A DNA stretch of 26,202 bases, taken from NCBI GenBank assembly GCA_947446625.1, contig CANFIE010000003.1:1-26202 (forward strand), read 5' to 3'. Position numbers and translations under genes: made by a program. Of this stretch, positions 15,123 to 22,732 are shown piece by piece. Each line of letters begins with the position of its first letter. The first letter of the stretch is position 1. The notes below the pieces were generated by a model that saw nothing but the letters and a program-made list of their open reading frames with translations, had not been told where the DNA came from and made no database searches. The stretch is from Acetobacteraceae bacterium. Its GTDB lineage: Bacteria > Pseudomonadota > Alphaproteobacteria > Acetobacterales > Acetobacteraceae.

Positions 15123-15845
15123 ATGGGGTTCGCCCTGCCCTTGCGGCTGAACGGGCTGCGCTTTGCCATTGGCCCGGTGGAGATCATTCGCGGCATAACG
15201 CTGGAGCTGCATGAGGGTGCGCCGAGCCTGCTGGTAGGGCCGAATGGCGCCGGCAAATCCGTGTTGCTTCGGCTGCTGCATGGGCTGCTGCAGCCAAGCG
15301 GCGGCAGCCTGGAATGGGCCAGGCCCGAGGCGCGGCCGCCCGGGCTGGCGCCGCGCGATTCCATGGTGTTCCAGCGGCCGGTGCTGCTGCGGCGCACGGT
15401 GCTGGCCAATGCCACCTATCCGCTGCGGCTGCTGGGGCATTCGGCGGCCGAGGCGCGGGTGCGGGCCGAGGCGGCGCTGGAGCGGGTGGGGCTGGGCCGG
15501 ATGCTGGACCGGCCGGCGCGCGGGCTTTCGGGCGGGGAACAGCAGAAGCTGGCGCTGGCGCGGGCCTGGGCGCTGGCGCCGGAGGTGCTGTTTCTGGATG
15601 AGCCGACGGCGGCGCTGGACCCGGCGGCGAGCAAGGCGGTGGAGGCGATTATTGCCGCCATTGCCGAGGGCGGCACCAAGGTGGTGATGACCACGCATGA
15701 TCTGGCCCAGGCGCGGCGCTTGGCCGGGGAAGTGCTTTTTCTGCATCATGGCCGGGTGGTGGAGCGTGCGGTGGCCGCCGAGTTTTTCGCCGGGCCGCGT
15801 ACCGAGGAAGCCATGGCGTTTCTGCGCGGCGAGCTTTTTTGGTAA
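15123..15845 (+). CDS. tupC: Tungstate/molybdate-type ABC transporter ATP-binding protein TupC
   Basis: 240 residues: Walker A GPNGAGKS (about 39-46), signature LSGGEQQKLALARA, Walker B VLFLDEPTAALDP and switch histidine in TTHDLAQARRLA. MVFQRPVLLRRTV is the usual Q-loop form of TupC. Length fits a subunit without a C-terminal TOBE domain. The ATG at 15123 is 2 nt after the tupB stop; the longer upstream frame is a shadow of tupB. Partner of the TupB permease. Confidence 0.9.
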   Translation: MGFALPLRLNGLRFAIGPVEIIRGITLELHEGAPSLLVGPNGAGKSVLLRLLHGLLQPSGGSLEWARPEARPPGLAPRDSMVFQRPVLLRRTVLANATYPLRLLGHSAAEARVRAEAALERVGLGRMLDRPARGLSGGEQQKLALARAWALAPEVLFLDEPTAALDPAASKAVEAIIAAIAEGGTKVVMTTHDLAQARRLAGEVLFLHHGRVVERAVAAEFFAGPRTEEAMAFLRGELFW

Positions 15846-16031
15846 TGGCCAGAATTAGAGCTTGAAATTTATTTGCACGGTATTTTGCGGCAATCCGTGC
15901 AATTGCGGCGCGTATCTGCCATATATTGTTCGCATTCGCGGCAGTGAAAATATTGCGCCAATAATTCCAGCTTTTCCGTAACGGAGAATGCGGTGGCGTG
16001 CGCTTGTCCCCGGCGGCCGGAGCAGCACAAC
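15846..16031. other. AT-richer spacer with a CxxC-x10-CxxC reading frame on the minus strand
   Basis: Roughly 15860-15990 is clearly less GC-rich than the genes on both sides. On the minus strand a frame ending at 15869 carries HCREC, then NCTDC, then IPCK, the spacing CxxC-x10-CxxC of a zinc ribbon. The frame lacks a good start: a TTG at 15961 would give about 30 residues, and an ATG at 16055 would give about 61 but overlap the start of the next gene on the other strand. It may be a decayed gene, a very small protein, or chance. Confidence 0.35.
15873..15902. repeat. 8-bp inverted repeat downstream of tupC
   Basis: TTGCACGG (15873-15880) and CCGTGCAA (15895-15902) pair perfectly around a 14-nt loop, 28 nt after the tupC stop. 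It lacks a T-run; a weak terminator or an operator are both possible. Confidence 0.4.
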
Positions 16032-16376
16032 ATGAGCAGCACCAACCAGGGCATGATGGCCAACCTGACGGCCCGCTGGGAATCTGCCAAGCCGATGGTG
16101 GTGGGGGTGATCTTTGGCCTCATCGCCGGGCCGATCATCTCGGGTTATGCCGGCTTCCAGGTGCGCAGCAGCACGGCGCATGCGGCGGCGCATGCCGAAA
16201 TGCTGGCGATGCGCGCCGATATTTGCGCGGCCCAGGTGCATGGCGAAGTGGCCGCCACCAGTGGGCTGGGCTGGCAGCAGCAGAACGACCTGGCGCGCAA
16301 GCATGCCGCCATGCCGGGCTCCACCACCGTGGACCCCGAGGTGGTGTACGCCTGCGCCGGCAAGCTGGCGCGCTGA
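16032..16376 (+). CDS. Small single-helix membrane or exported protein, unknown function
   Basis: 114 residues. A polar N-terminus (1-21) is followed by one hydrophobic helix at about 22-40 (VVGVIFGLIAGPIISGY), then a soluble part rich in Ala and His (TAHAAAHAEMLAMRADICAAQ) with Cys near 74 and 109 (YACAGKLAR). With no cleavage site after the helix it is probably anchored, with the tail in the periplasm. GGAG lies about 10 nt before the ATG; an in-frame ATG pair six codons later is an alternative. I do not recognise the family. Confidence 0.65.
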   Translation: MSSTNQGMMANLTARWESAKPMVVGVIFGLIAGPIISGYAGFQVRSSTAHAAAHAEMLAMRADICAAQVHGEVAATSGLGWQQQNDLARKHAAMPGSTTVDPEVVYACAGKLAR

Positions 16377-16406
16377 CCGAAACCGAAAACAGGCAGGAGA
16401 AGCGCC

Positions 16407-16538
16407 ATGGCCAAGGGCCAGAAAAAGAGCAACCGCGAAGCCAAGAAGCCGAAGGCCGACAAGAAGCCGGCGCCGGTATCGGCTTCGCCCTTCAGCCGGC
16501 CCGCACCGGCACCGAAGAGCCCGCGGGGCGCGAGCTGA
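16407..16538 (+). CDS. Small basic Lys/Pro/Ala-rich protein
   Basis: 43 residues beginning MAKGQKKSNREAKKPKAD and ending in a Pro/Ser-rich tail. AGGAGA lies 7 nt before the ATG, a clear ribosome site. Short proteins starting MAKGQ..SNREAKKPK are, as far as I know, widespread in Alphaproteobacteria, with no assigned role; the high positive charge suggests nucleic-acid or ribosome contact, which is inference. It is 4 nt from the next small gene and probably shares its transcript. Confidence 0.75.
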   Translation: MAKGQKKSNREAKKPKADKKPAPVSASPFSRPAPAPKSPRGAS

Positions 16539-16542
16539 CACC

Positions 16543-16767
16543 ATGGCCGTGATTGCGCACCGCTATGGCGTTGGCCAGAAAATCGAGTTTCTGCCCGGCA
16601 AGCTGGATGGCGCCGCGCCAGGCGGCACCTATACCGTGGTGCGGTGCATGCCGAATGACGGCAAGGACCGCGAATATCGGGTGAAGAACGCCCGGGATGG
16701 CCATGAGCGGGTGGTGCGGGAAAGCCAGATCCAGCGCGGGCCGGGCAGCCCGCTGGACCGGGTTTAA
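16543..16767 (+). CDS. Small conserved protein of 74 residues
   Basis: The sequence contains YGVGQKIEFLPG, GGTYTVVRCMPNDG, DREYRVKNARDGHERVVRESQ and looks like a compact all-beta domain; small cytosolic proteins with this pattern are, in my recollection, common in Alphaproteobacteria but uncharacterised. The ATG lies 4 nt after the preceding stop. The stop is only 5 nt from the convergent end of the M81 peptidase gene, so the two transcripts must overlap or end within coding DNA. Confidence 0.75.
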   Translation: MAVIAHRYGVGQKIEFLPGKLDGAAPGGTYTVVRCMPNDGKDREYRVKNARDGHERVVRESQIQRGPGSPLDRV

Positions 16768-16772
16768 CAGGT

Positions 16773-18323
16773 TCAGTTCCAACCCGGCTCGCGCCACTCG
16801 GCGTTCTCGTCCAGCGGGAAGGTGGGGCGGGGCAGGCGCTTCCAGGGGAAGTTGGTGAGGATGGGGCTGGTGAGGCCGGCGGTGTCGACCTCGAAGACGC
16901 GGTCGGGCGAGAAGAACTCGTCGAAGCCGGCACGGAAATGGCCGCGGCTTTTCACCACCACCACGCGGGCGGCGGCAATGTCGATGCCGTGCATCTCCAG
17001 CATGCGCGGTTCATGGCATTGCCGGCGCAGGCTGCCCACCACCACGCGCAGGCCGCTGCCCTGCAATTCCAGCAGCGCCGAGGGGCCGAGGCTGAACTGC
17101 CGGCCAGCCATGGTGCCGCGCCGACCAATGCCCTCGCCATTGCGCAGCACCAGCACGCGGGCGCGGGCGGTGAAGGTCTTGCCGAACTGGTCTTCGACGC
17201 GGTTGAACACGGCGGTGAACTCGGCGCCTTCGCCGAGCGCATGGGCTTCGGCGGCCAAGGCTGGGTCGATGAAGTTGCCCAGCACGGCGCCCTGCACCCC
17301 GGCTTCGTGCAGGGTGCGCAGCAGGTAGGGGGTGTTGCCACGGCCGCCGCCGCCGGGATTGTCGCCGGCATCGGAATAGATGATGGGGGCGTGGGCGCCG
17401 CTTGCGGCACGCAGCGCGAGTTCGGCGGCCTCGGCCAGGCTGAGCAGGCGGCGGGTGTGGCGGTGGCGTTCGCCCCAGCCGCGCCGGGCCAGGGTAAGGG
17501 CCGCTTCGCGGGCGGCGCGTTCATCGGCGCCACGGGCGGTGACGGTGATGGTGATGCCGCATTTGGGTAGATCAGAGAAGGTGAACCCGCCAGCGACGCT
17601 GGCATTGGCGATGCGCGGGTCGCGCGCCATCAGGGCCTCGGCGTCGCGGATGAGGTCGGCGTAGGGGCCTTCGGCGGTGAGCAGGGTGACCGAGGGCGGG
17701 GTGAGCGGCAGGCGGATGAAGGCGCGGGCGAAGGTTTCGCCGGCCAGGGCCTCGCGGATCAGCGCGGCGGATTCGGCGGCGCGGGCGGCCATGTCGACAT
17801 GCGGGTTGGTGCGATAGACCACCAGGGCGGTGCAGGCCGCCACCAGGGCTTCGCTGACATTGCAGTGCAGGTCGTGGCTCACCACGATGGGCACGGCGGG
17901 GCCGACAATGGCGCGGACCATGGCGAGCAGGGTGCCGTCGCTGTCTTCATCGGCCACCGCCGAGGAGGCACCATGGCTGCCGATATAGACCGCGTCCAGC
18001 GGCAGGGCGGCGGCCAGGCCAGTGCGGATTTCGTCCAGGAAGCCCTGGAACACGGCCTGGTCGATGGGGCCGCCGGGCGGGGCCGAGGCGACCAGGATGG
18101 GCACGGGCTGCCAGGGGCCGGTGCTGTCCATGTGGCGGTAGAAGCCGGGGAATTCGGCCGGCAGGCCGCTGGTTTCGGCCCGGGCCAAACCCGAGATGGC
18201 CGCGCCGCGTTCCAGGCATTGGGCGGTGAAATCGGCCATGGTGGTGGGCGGGGCGAAGCCATTGGCTTCCAGGTGCAGGCCCAGGACCGCCACCCGGGGT
18301 GGCGCCTTTTGTGATGGATTCAT
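16773..18323 (-). CDS. M81-family metallopeptidase (MlrC-like)
   Basis: 516 residues, usual for the family. N-terminal M81 domain with HLEANGFAP (17-25), GSHGA (115-119), SHDLHCN (149-155, likely metal ligands D151 and H153) and YRTNPHVDMA (170-179, H175 and D177). The C-terminal MlrC domain follows from about 320 (DAGDNPGGGGRGNT). MlrC of microcystin degraders cleaves linear peptides, but most relatives act on unknown amide or peptide substrates. The ATG at 18323 follows GGGGGACC. The frame is open another 400 codons upstream, which is antisense to the argE-like gene and spurious. Divergent from argE by 69 bp, so possibly co-regulated. Confidence 0.9.
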   Translation of the reverse strand: MNPSQKAPPRVAVLGLHLEANGFAPPTTMADFTAQCLERGAAISGLARAETSGLPAEFPGFYRHMDSTGPWQPVPILVASAPPGGPIDQAVFQGFLDEIRTGLAAALPLDAVYIGSHGASSAVADEDSDGTLLAMVRAIVGPAVPIVVSHDLHCNVSEALVAACTALVVYRTNPHVDMAARAAESAALIREALAGETFARAFIRLPLTPPSVTLLTAEGPYADLIRDAEALMARDPRIANASVAGGFTFSDLPKCGITITVTARGADERAAREAALTLARRGWGERHRHTRRLLSLAEAAELALRAASGAHAPIIYSDAGDNPGGGGRGNTPYLLRTLHEAGVQGAVLGNFIDPALAAEAHALGEGAEFTAVFNRVEDQFGKTFTARARVLVLRNGEGIGRRGTMAGRQFSLGPSALLELQGSGLRVVVGSLRRQCHEPRMLEMHGIDIAAARVVVVKSRGHFRAGFDEFFSPDRVFEVDTAGLTSPILTNFPWKRLPRPTFPLDENAEWREPGWN

Positions 18324-18341
18324 GCCGAAGGTCCCCCCGGA

Positions 18342-18369
18342 TTGCCGCTCTCGTAACCCTGTATAGACT
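18342..18369 (+). promoter_or_regulatory. Candidate promoter of the argE-like operon
   Basis: TTGCCG (18342-18347), a 16-nt spacer and TAGACT (18364-18369) within GTATAGACTG lie 23 nt upstream of the ATG, in the 69-bp divergent gap. The hexamers match the sigma-70 consensus only partly. Confidence 0.3.
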
Positions 18370-18392
18370 GCCCCTGGCAGAATCCGAGACTG

Positions 18393-19556
18393 ATGATGGC
18401 CAAGCTTGAGGACGCTATCCGCTTGCTGGCACGGCTGGTGGCCTTTGATACCACCAGCCGCAACAGCAACCTGGCGCTGATCGACTTCGTGCAGGCGGAG
18501 TTGATGGCGCATGGCGTTGCCTGCCATGTGCGGCCCGATGCGAGCGGGCGGAAGGCCAACCTGCACGCCATTGTGGGGCCGGCGGTGGCGGGGGGCATTG
18601 CGCTTTCGGGCCATGTGGACTGCGTGCCGGTGGAGGGCCAGGCCTGGCTGGCGGACCCCTTCACGCTGCGGCGGGCGGCGGGGCGGCTGACCGGGCGCGG
18701 GGCCTGCGACATGAAGGGGTTTGTGGCCTGCATGATGGTGGCCGGCATGGCTGCCGCCGAGCGCGAATTGGCGCGGCCACTGCATTTGCTGTTCACCTTT
18801 GACGAGGAAACCACCTTTGCCGGCGCCCGGCAGATGGCGGCCGAAATGCCCGCCGATGCGCCACTGCCAGCGATGTGCATTGTGGGCGAGCCGACCAGCA
18901 TGGCGCCGGTGATTGCCCATAAGGGCTATGCCAGTTGGAATGCGCGGGTGACCGGGCTTTCGGGGCATTCGTCGCGCTACGATACAACCGCCAATGCGCT
19001 GAGCGCCGCCGCCGAAGCCGTGGCCTGGCTGGCGGCGCAGGGCCGCGGCTTTGCCGCCAGCGGGCGGCGCGATGCGGGGTTCACCCCGCCGCATACCACG
19101 GTGCATGCCGGCACCTTCCAGGCCGGGACGGTGCTGAACATTGTGCCGGACCTGGCCGAGTTCACCTTTGAGGTGCGGGCGGTGCCGGGGGATGACCCGC
19201 TGGCGGTGCTGGCTGGGTTGCAGGCGCATATGGAGGAGGTGGTGATGCCGCCGTTGCAGGCGGTGCATCCGGGGTGTGTGGCGGAGTTTCGCGAGCGCGC
19301 CTTTGCTCCGGCGCTGGGGCTGCCGGAGGGCCATGAGCTGACGCTGCTGACCCAGCGGCTGACCGGGCACAACCATGCCAGCCGGGTGAGCTACGGCACC
19401 GAGGCCGGGTTTTATGCCGGCCTGGGCATTCCCACCATTGTCTGCGGCCCCGGCGACATTGCCCAGGCGCATCAGCCCGAGGAATGGGTGACGGAGGCGG
19501 ATATGGCCGCCTGCTTGCAGCATCTGGCCCGGTTGACCGACATGTTGGCGGCATGA
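18393..19556 (+). CDS. argE: M20A deacylase, acetylornithine deacetylase (ArgE) type
   Basis: 387 residues. Di-zinc centre residues are in place: SGHVD (H74, D76), GRGACDMKG (D106), FDEE (E138 general base, E139), GEP (E166) and HQPEEW (H360). The dimerisation domain carries GLSGHSSRYDTTANA. ArgE removes acetyl from N-acetylornithine in arginine synthesis, but the neighbours here are catabolic hydrolases, so another N-acyl amino acid is an equal possibility. Starts ATGATG; the first is given. Its TGA overlaps the next ATG (ATGA), coupling it with the aspartoacylase-type gene. Confidence 0.85.
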   Translation: MMAKLEDAIRLLARLVAFDTTSRNSNLALIDFVQAELMAHGVACHVRPDASGRKANLHAIVGPAVAGGIALSGHVDCVPVEGQAWLADPFTLRRAAGRLTGRGACDMKGFVACMMVAGMAAAERELARPLHLLFTFDEETTFAGARQMAAEMPADAPLPAMCIVGEPTSMAPVIAHKGYASWNARVTGLSGHSSRYDTTANALSAAAEAVAWLAAQGRGFAASGRRDAGFTPPHTTVHAGTFQAGTVLNIVPDLAEFTFEVRAVPGDDPLAVLAGLQAHMEEVVMPPLQAVHPGCVAEFRERAFAPALGLPEGHELTLLTQRLTGHNHASRVSYGTEAGFYAGLGIPTIVCGPGDIAQAHQPEEWVTEADMAACLQHLARLTDMLAA

Positions 19557-20557
19557 GCACCGCCAGCGACAGCCTGCCGCCCGACCTGGCGGCGCTGCTG
19601 GCGGGTTCGCTGGACGCGCCGCGCCTGGCGGTGCGGATTGCGCCGCCGGATATTCGCGCCTGGCTGCCGGGCAATACCCTGCCGGGGGTATGGAGCTTTG
19701 CCGCCGAGGCGCCCGGGCCGCATGTGGTGGTGAATGCGCTGATGCATGGCAATGAGATTGCCGGCGCGGTGCTGCTGGATGGCTGGCTGCGCGCCGGGCT
19801 GCGGCCGCTGCGGGGCCGGCTGAGCCTGGTTTTCGCCAATCTGGAAGCCTATGCGCGGTTTGACCGGGATGATCCGACGGCCAGCCGCTTTCTGGATGAG
19901 GATATGAACCGGCTATGGGATGCCGAGACGCTGGAAGGCGGCCGGCGTTCCTGCGAGTTGCGCCGCGCCCGGGTGCTGCGGCCGGTGTTTGATGCCGCTG
20001 ACATTGTGCTGGATCTGCATTCCATGCTGTGGCCGGGCGAGCCGCTGCTGCTGTGTGGCGCCGCGCCGCGCGCCGCCGCGCTGGCGCAGCGGCTGGGCAC
20101 GCCGGGGCTGGCGGTGGCGGATCAGGGGCATGAGGGCGGCATGCGGCTGCTGGACTACCTGCCGTTCAGTGCGCCGGGTGGCCAGCGCACGGCGATGTTG
20201 CTGGAAGCCGGCAGCCATTGGGAGCCCGCCACCGTGGCGCAGATGCAGGCCAGCGCCGCCCGGTTGCTGCGCCTGCTGGGGGTGGTGGCGGTGGACCACC
20301 CTGCCCTGGCGCCGGCGGCGGAATTCGCGCCCGGCCGCCGCGCCGAGGTGACGCGGACAGTGACGGCGGCGAGCCATAATTTCAGCTTTCTGCGGCCCTA
20401 CCGGGGCGGGCATGTGGTGGCGCGGCGCAATACGCTGATAGCGCTGGATGGCGAGGTGGAAATTCGCACCCCGCATGATGACTGCGTGATGGTGATGCCC
20501 AACCTGCGCGTGGGGCGGGGGCAAACCGCGGTGCGGCTGGCGCGGTTTGCGGCGTAG
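19553..20557 (+). CDS. Succinylglutamate desuccinylase/aspartoacylase-family zinc hydrolase
   Basis: 334 residues. Zinc-binding HGNE (H65, E68) and DLHS (H156), plus FLDEDMNRLW (113-122), are the family signature (M14-like carboxypeptidase fold). Members release an acyl group from N-acyl amino acids (AstE, AspA) or act on ectoine-related compounds. The C-terminal third (SHNFSFLRPYRGG...) is beta-rich, as in aspartoacylases. The ATG at 19553 overlaps the argE stop; the pair probably acts in one pathway on acylated amino acids. Confidence 0.85.
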   Translation: MSTASDSLPPDLAALLAGSLDAPRLAVRIAPPDIRAWLPGNTLPGVWSFAAEAPGPHVVVNALMHGNEIAGAVLLDGWLRAGLRPLRGRLSLVFANLEAYARFDRDDPTASRFLDEDMNRLWDAETLEGGRRSCELRRARVLRPVFDAADIVLDLHSMLWPGEPLLLCGAAPRAAALAQRLGTPGLAVADQGHEGGMRLLDYLPFSAPGGQRTAMLLEAGSHWEPATVAQMQASAARLLRLLGVVAVDHPALAPAAEFAPGRRAEVTRTVTAASHNFSFLRPYRGGHVVARRNTLIALDGEVEIRTPHDDCVMVMPNLRVGRGQTAVRLARFAA

Positions 20558-20560
20558 CCC

Positions 20561-20641
20561 GGGTTGCGCGAAGACTTCGTCGGCCTGGGCCATCAATGCG
20601 GCTGGCAGGGTGAGGTCGAGCGCCAGGGGGAGCACAAACAA
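20561..20641 (-). pseudogene. Relic of the C-terminus of an ABC_sub_bind protein
   Basis: In the 136-bp gap before the next gene, the minus strand reads LDLTLPAALMAQADEVF (20620-20570). The C-terminus of the intact ABC_sub_bind protein just downstream reads MGLTVPQALLARADEVI; 10 of 17 positions are identical by eye, in the family's conserved LT-P-ALLARADEV ending. The relic has no stop where expected and runs on antisense to the preceding gene, so it is not expressed as a protein. It suggests a second, inverted copy was once here. Confidence 0.4.
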
Positions 20642-20693
20642 GCGTGGCGACCATGCCTTGCCGGCGCCGGGCGGGGCGCCGCATGATTGGGCC

Positions 20694-21641
20694 ATGACCA
20701 TAGCTGATTTCAGGCGCCGCACGCTGCTTGCCCTGCCCGCGCTGCTGGGCGCCGGGGCGCAGGCGCAGGTGCCTTCTGGGCGGGGCGTGCCGAGGGTGGT
20801 GGCGATTTCGCCGGGGCCGACGCACACCATGCCGGCGTTCAGGACCGCGCTGGCCGAGTTGGGCTACCCGGTGGCGCTGGAGGTGGTGACCAGTGGGCTG
20901 GACGGGCCGGAGGCGGCCGCCGCCGTGGCTGGTGCCAGCGTGGTATTGGCTATTTCGCCGGCTGGCATTGCCGCGGCGCGGCGGATGACCCAGCGCATTC
21001 CCATTGTGGCGCTGGACCTGGAACTGGACCCGGTGGGCAGCGGGTTGGTGGAGACGCTGGCGCGGCCCGGGGGCAATGTGACCGGGTTGTTCCTGGACCA
21101 GCCCGGCCTGGCGGCGAAGTGGCTGCAGATGCTGGCCGAGGCGGTGCCGACGCTGCGGCGCCTGGCAATGCTGTGGGACCCTGCCAGCGGCCCGACGCAG
21201 CGCGATGCGGTGCTGGCCGCCGCACAAGCCCAGGGCATGCAGGCCGAGACGCTGGAGCTGCGCGGCGGCGAGTTTGAGGCGGCCTTTGCCCGCATGGCGG
21301 CGATGCGGGCCGAGGGGTTGGTGCTGGGCTCCTCGCCGCTGGTGTTCCAGGGGCAGGAACGGTTGGTGCAGCTGGCCACGGCGGCGCGGCTGCCGAGCAT
21401 TACGATGTTCACCGATTTTGTGGTGGCGGGCGGGTTCCTGGCCTATGGGCCGGACCGGGGCGATATGGGCCGCCGCGCAGCGTTTTATGTGGACCAGATT
21501 TTGAAGGGCCGGCGCGCAGCGGAATTGCCGGTGGAGCGGCCGAGCCGGTTTGAGCTGGCGATAAACCTGAAAACCGCCCGGGCCATGGGGCTAACCGTGC
21601 CGCAGGCGCTGCTGGCACGGGCGGATGAGGTGATTGACTAG
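20694..21641 (+). CDS. ABC_sub_bind-family (PF04392-like) substrate-binding protein
   Basis: 315 residues. The N-terminus FRRRTLLALPALLGAGAQAQ is a signal peptide with basic residues. Family features: DPVGSGLVETLARPGGNVTGL (about 103-123, the hallmark SGLV.SLARPGGNVTG), MLWDP, DFVVAGGFLAYGPD and the C-terminal LTVPQALLARADEVI. Family members bind unknown ligands for ABC importers, sometimes tryptophan. No permease or ATPase gene is adjacent. The ATG at 20694 starts the signal peptide; no strong Shine-Dalgarno. The stop codon TAG is part of the palindrome that follows. Confidence 0.88.
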   Translation: MTIADFRRRTLLALPALLGAGAQAQVPSGRGVPRVVAISPGPTHTMPAFRTALAELGYPVALEVVTSGLDGPEAAAAVAGASVVLAISPAGIAAARRMTQRIPIVALDLELDPVGSGLVETLARPGGNVTGLFLDQPGLAAKWLQMLAEAVPTLRRLAMLWDPASGPTQRDAVLAAAQAQGMQAETLELRGGEFEAAFARMAAMRAEGLVLGSSPLVFQGQERLVQLATAARLPSITMFTDFVVAGGFLAYGPDRGDMGRRAAFYVDQILKGRRAAELPVERPSRFELAINLKTARAMGLTVPQALLARADEVID

Positions 21642-21689
21642 AGCAATATCCGTTCTGATGGAATCATCAGAACGGATTTCTTGCTCTAG
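21638..21689. terminator. 52-bp palindrome with TAGAGCA ends, probable bidirectional terminator
   Basis: Outer arms CTAGAGCAA (21638-21646) and TTGCTCTAG (21681-21689), inner arms ATCCGTTCTGATG (21648-21660) and CATCAGAACGGAT (21665-21677), loop GAAT. The long stem lies between convergent genes, and its left arm includes the TAG stop of the preceding gene. Palindromes with TAGAGCA ends are, to my knowledge, recurrent between genes in Alphaproteobacteria. Confidence 0.7.
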
Positions 21690-21702
21690 TATCAAATAGT
21701 TA

Positions 21703-21742
21703 TAGAGCACGAAATGCGCCCATCAGGGCGCATAGTGCTCTA
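21703..21742. terminator. Second TAGAGCA palindrome
   Basis: Arms TAGAGCAC (21703-21710) and GTGCTCTA (21735-21742) enclose ATGCGCCC (21714-21721) and GGGCGCAT (21726-21733) with loop ATCA. It has the same ends as the first element but a different core, and stops 5 bp before the end of the leftward deacetylase gene. Confidence 0.65.
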
Positions 21743-21746
21743 GCGG

Positions 21747-22664
21747 CTATTCCAGCCCGTTCAGGCTGCGCCAGTGGCGGGCGATGTCCATGCGGCGGGC
21801 GAACCAGACGCCCTGGTGGCGGCTGATGTGTTCCAGCAGCATTTCCAGGCCACGCATGCGCGCTGGGCGGCCGATGACGCGCAGATGCAGGCCGATGCTG
21901 AGCATCTTCGGCGCGGTGGCGCCTTCACGCAGCAACCAGTCAAAGGCGCTGCTGCAGTAGCCGGCGAAATCCTCGGGCCGGACGAAGCCCTGGCCGGGGG
22001 CGAAGCGCATGTCGTTGGTGTCAAACGCGTAGGGCAGCACGACGTGTGGCTTGCCCTGCACCTGCACCAGGCGGGGCAGGTCGTCGTCATAGGCGTCGCT
22101 GTCGTAGAGGAAGCCGCCTTCCTCCAGCAGCAGGCGGCGGGTGTTGATGCTGGCCGAGGATTTGGTGTGCCAGCCCAGCGGGCGCTGGCCGCAGGCGGCG
22201 TGCAGGGTGGCGACAGTGCGGGCGATGGTCTCGCGCTCCTGCGCCTCATCCATGCCGGCATGGCTTTCCCAACGCCAGCCATGGGCGCTGATCTCATGCC
22301 CGCGTGCGGCCGGCTGCGCGGCGAGTTGCGGGGTATGCGCCACGGCGCGGCCGCAGCATGAGAAGGTGGCCTTGACGCCAAAGCGGTCCAGCAGGTCCAG
22401 CAGGCGCCAGAGCCCGGCGCGGACGCCGTAGTCGAACTGGCTTTCCATGCAGAGGTCGGGCGCGCCCTGCACGATGCGGCCGGTCTCGGGCATCATCTCG
22501 TTGCGGTCGTCGCCGGAGAGCAGGGAGAATTCGGCGCCCTCCTCCACATTCACCACCACCGAAACCGCCAGCTTGGCGCCGCCCGGCCAGTGCGGGTGCG
22601 GCGGTTGGCCGGCATAGCCGAGCAGGTTGCGGGTGGTGGGGGGCATGCCGCCGGGCAGGCTCAT
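21747..22664 (-). CDS. Polysaccharide deacetylase-family protein, PuuE allantoinase type
   Basis: 305 residues. It carries VNVEEGAE (38-45; PuuE-type proteins have N-x-E-E-G), KATFSCCGRAV, EISAHGWRWESH (124-135, His 128 and 135), YDSDAYDDDLP and DTNDMRF, all typical of the PuuE/cyclic-amidase branch rather than of cell-wall deacetylases; no signal peptide, so cytosolic. The branch includes allantoinase and other amidohydrolases. The ATG has GGAG about 10 nt upstream. It is divergent from the M20 gene by 68 bp, so the two may be co-regulated. Confidence 0.85.
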   Translation of the reverse strand: MSLPGGMPPTTRNLLGYAGQPPHPHWPGGAKLAVSVVVNVEEGAEFSLLSGDDRNEMMPETGRIVQGAPDLCMESQFDYGVRAGLWRLLDLLDRFGVKATFSCCGRAVAHTPQLAAQPAARGHEISAHGWRWESHAGMDEAQERETIARTVATLHAACGQRPLGWHTKSSASINTRRLLLEEGGFLYDSDAYDDDLPRLVQVQGKPHVVLPYAFDTNDMRFAPGQGFVRPEDFAGYCSSAFDWLLREGATAPKMLSIGLHLRVIGRPARMRGLEMLLEHISRHQGVWFARRMDIARHWRSLNGLE

Positions 22665-22732
22665 GGGGGCTCTCCATGTGGTCTGTTGCGCAGCGTGGCA
22701 TAGTGCCAGGATGCCGGAAACGGAGATGTGCG

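Noticed and set aside
18324..19523. 400-codon N-terminal extension of the M81 peptidase frame
   Set aside because: Antisense to the argE-like gene; the peptidase begins at its normal N-terminus at 18323.
20663..20680. GGCGCC...GGCGCC inverted repeat before the ABC_sub_bind gene
   Set aside because: Short, GC-only and self-palindromic arms; not distinguishable from background.
21638..21742. Possible insertion-sequence ends
   Set aside because: No transposase or target duplication between the palindromes; better described as short palindromic elements or terminators.
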